Shown here piece by piece: positions 54,601-55,097 of a DNA stretch of 55,097 nt; the first letter of the stretch is position 1, and every line of letters starts with the position of its first letter. The stretch lies in contig CBDUQP010000006.1 in NCBI GenBank assembly GCA_965369385.1, positions 1 to 55,097 on the forward strand, read 5' to 3'. The stretch is from CBDUQP01 sp965369385. Lineage in GTDB: Bacteria; Planctomycetota; Phycisphaerae; SM23-33. Made by a program: the position numbers and the translations under genes. A model generated the notes under the pieces. That model saw only the letters and a list, made by a program, of their open reading frames with translations. It did no database searches and was not told the origin of the DNA.

Positions 54601-54746
54601 CGAAGCCTAACGGCTACAGATTCATCCGCATGTGGTGGTGGCAGAATCCCAAGCCGCACATGGCCATCAAGAGCGTCTACCTGACAAGCAAGAAGGGCGT
54701 AGCCACAATAGTCCTGCTGGGTATCACGGTAGTAGATTCGCTATAA
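51687..54746 (+). CDS. Secreted multidomain clan-A glycoside hydrolase (GH39/GH5-like)
   Basis: This 1019-residue exported protein has a signal peptide at residues 1-32 (VCLLCVSLSFAMFGQSAQA). A LamG/concanavalin-type domain (about 40-250) could bind polysaccharide. A beta-sandwich spacer (about 290-380) precedes the TIM-barrel catalytic domain. The acid/base candidate is E506 in WEIWNEPW and the nucleophile candidate E605 in LLNSESG, the layout of clan GH-A. A lysine-valine linker (KKPVKKVVKVV) leads to a C-terminal beta-rich module of about 220 residues. The substrate is not readable. AAAGGA lies nine bases before the ATG. The regulator upstream implies carbohydrate-responsive control. Confidence 0.85.
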   Translation: MLSIKKNRIVRTVCLLCVSLSFAMFGQSAQAADKLQDELTLYTSFDKSIKPDNYAGAGTFFGNYQSTAGVAGKAFDNSSLRGAAFGCVGNMPGDKGTMSFWFKPDASFAKKTTRMFSTTRFALRVDAPKRAVFFMTAYTPPRLDFRWDYSTFLRTPSLTPGKWAHIVLTWDTRVASGEGPILGSGKMSSVKKIYLNGKLATRQEVAGIDKSTEGNLNLGASTPGAYDELIIWNRLLSDKEIAKLHSAPKRTARKLKALAPLAKMVIWKVYPKLVYLKYQTSLIAPGQTLKITAPVVNRMKNTQEGTLTLTMLDVWEKPQGTPKRFAFKLAGKAKASFVASFTPAGTGAYKIQAAVTIGEETTTRDITSFGCVPAGNPPFHPFFGSHVNQTPGMPEMARRLGVSANRSHNMTQFTWWRRMQQHRDKWNMSDGHFYPAINKLGMEHMGQWFAAPYWAVTDAKGKAVKQRAMNSYPRGWMPTDLEAYKTYIRETLKRYPLIKEWEIWNEPWSTFFFAGSVEDYVKLCKISYETAKAVRPDLDIWACYADNAWGDAILKAGVLKYCDGLTFHPYTGPGDWDRMRLTVQGIRKAIKKSSGRDDVRLLNSESGVSGTTFLRGLDFPALQPPHKRRPMAFRSTANSAVQYYVTSMADGVKRWYYYFHQPVGPSNSYSSWSSVEVTRGPKPFAVALGMLAWQIDGGKFASELARDGEFHAFIFARKDGGSVAVAWTGDAAEIDLQYAGKVYNMMGNEIAHSGSIRVTTELVYLRSKLGAKALAAQLAKGPIKIVKKPVKKVVKVVAGRVLQKMDDYTVALEMGPDKMHPLDISPFINMGLADDGACNGKGGAMDEGPFNDLRDVKPGVHTWLGVPVKILDPENNGGKSIVTMAGMTFRNGPSKIGPVAVGRKARGIFFVHAANYAQRRGQQAGAYIVEYADGTKLELPIVVGENIHDWWQDRKEGEDSRTIPIVCSQPISKPNGYRFIRMWWWQNPKPHMAIKSVYLTSKKGVATIVLLGITVVDSL

Positions 54747-55097
54747 ACCGTAGCGAAAAACGGGGACTGGCTCAAGAAGCGAAGCGCACGTGCCTGTCCC
54801 CGCTTTTCGCGTTTGTACGCGATTAACCGCAAAAAAGGGGACAGTCCCAATCCTGTCCGGCATGCAGATTGCAACGTTTTGGATTTGGCGGGGCATGGTC
54901 GGCTTTGAACTTGCTCGCTGGGTTTGTGGAGAAAAGGTGGCAGTGCCATTGGTTCCTAACCTCTTTTTCTCGTAAGCGAAACAGGACGTTGTGGGTTGTA
55001 TGTCGTGGGTTATGAGTCGTGCGATGTACGTTATGGGTTGCCGTGCCGTGTTGTGCCGTGCGGTGTTGTGTTGTGTTGTGTGGTGTTGTAAGAGGCC
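54747..55097. other. Non-coding right end of the window
   Basis: It contains the palindrome at 54753-54810, a second small GGGAC/GTCCC motif near 54838-54848, and from about 54970 a G/T-rich stretch with irregular GTGTT and GTGCCGT units. No gene is supported. Confidence 0.5.
54753..54810. repeat. REP-like palindrome after the glycoside hydrolase gene
   Basis: The 19-nt arms GCGAAAAACGGGGACTGGC (54753-54771) and the complement-like GCCTGTCCCCGCTTTTCGC (54792-54810) match at 17 of 19 positions. It begins seven bases after the stop codon and may also terminate transcription. Confidence 0.65.

Overview
The window reads as a chromosomal segment of an anaerobic or facultative bacterium of the Planctomycetota, most likely Phycisphaerae-like. 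This is inferred from protein style only. The pointers are large secreted proteins with von Willebrand A or DUF4159 domains, a LacI regulator next to a type IV pilin-like protein and a secreted glycosidase, outer-membrane genes (LpxI, a LolCD-type transporter), a class II (B12) ribonucleotide reductase and a pyruvate:ferredoxin oxidoreductase. I found no rRNA, tRNA, CRISPR array, phage gene or transposase gene. Genes lie on both strands in short units.

Layout. 1-2.9 kb: a partial secreted double-vWA protein with its own promoter. 3.7-12.9 kb: nifJ (minus), a degenerate AnmK-like protein, a GlcD-type FAD oxidase, a mutarotase-like protein and a DegT aminotransferase. 13.07-19.73 kb: a segment bounded by two inverted copies of a 111-bp palindromic element, holding an orphan ABC permease, a DUF4159/toroid protein, prfB with its programmed frameshift, and a membrane protein. 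19.73-20.5 kb: a strong candidate small RNA and a second, unrelated hairpin element. 20.5-27.8 kb: nrdJ under two NrdR boxes, folC and xylB. 27.9-33.7 kb: a secreted protein, rsmA, a TPR protein, rpsT, a TlyA-like methyltransferase and nadA. 33.8-46.1 kb: envelope and information-processing genes (murJ, a glycosyltransferase, rnr, gcvT, lysS, a LolC/E-like permease, lolD, lpxI). 46.1-49.4 kb: a conserved-looking 70-residue protein, queA and a GH130 phosphorylase-like protein. 49.5-54.7 kb: a LacI regulator, a pseudopilin and a secreted clan-A glycoside hydrolase, with two near-identical operator palindromes around the regulator's promoter.

How the parts connect. xylB, the GH130 protein and the LacI/pilin/hydrolase locus point to plant or algal polysaccharide use, and nifJ to ferredoxin-linked pyruvate oxidation. 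murJ, lpxI, lolCD and the glycosyltransferase serve the cell envelope. Several housekeeping genes (folC, rsmA, tlyA-like, murJ) have a -10 box only 7-8 nt before the start codon and no Shine-Dalgarno sequence, which suggests leaderless mRNAs alongside ordinary SD-led ones (nifJ, prfB, lpxI, the GH130 gene).

The least-explained signals are (i) the 19.73-19.93 kb minus-strand RNA candidate with two identical C-rich loops complementary to Shine-Dalgarno sequences, (ii) the 111-bp inverted repeat pair, (iii) five further intergenic palindromes, and (iv) the regulator/pilin/hydrolase locus.
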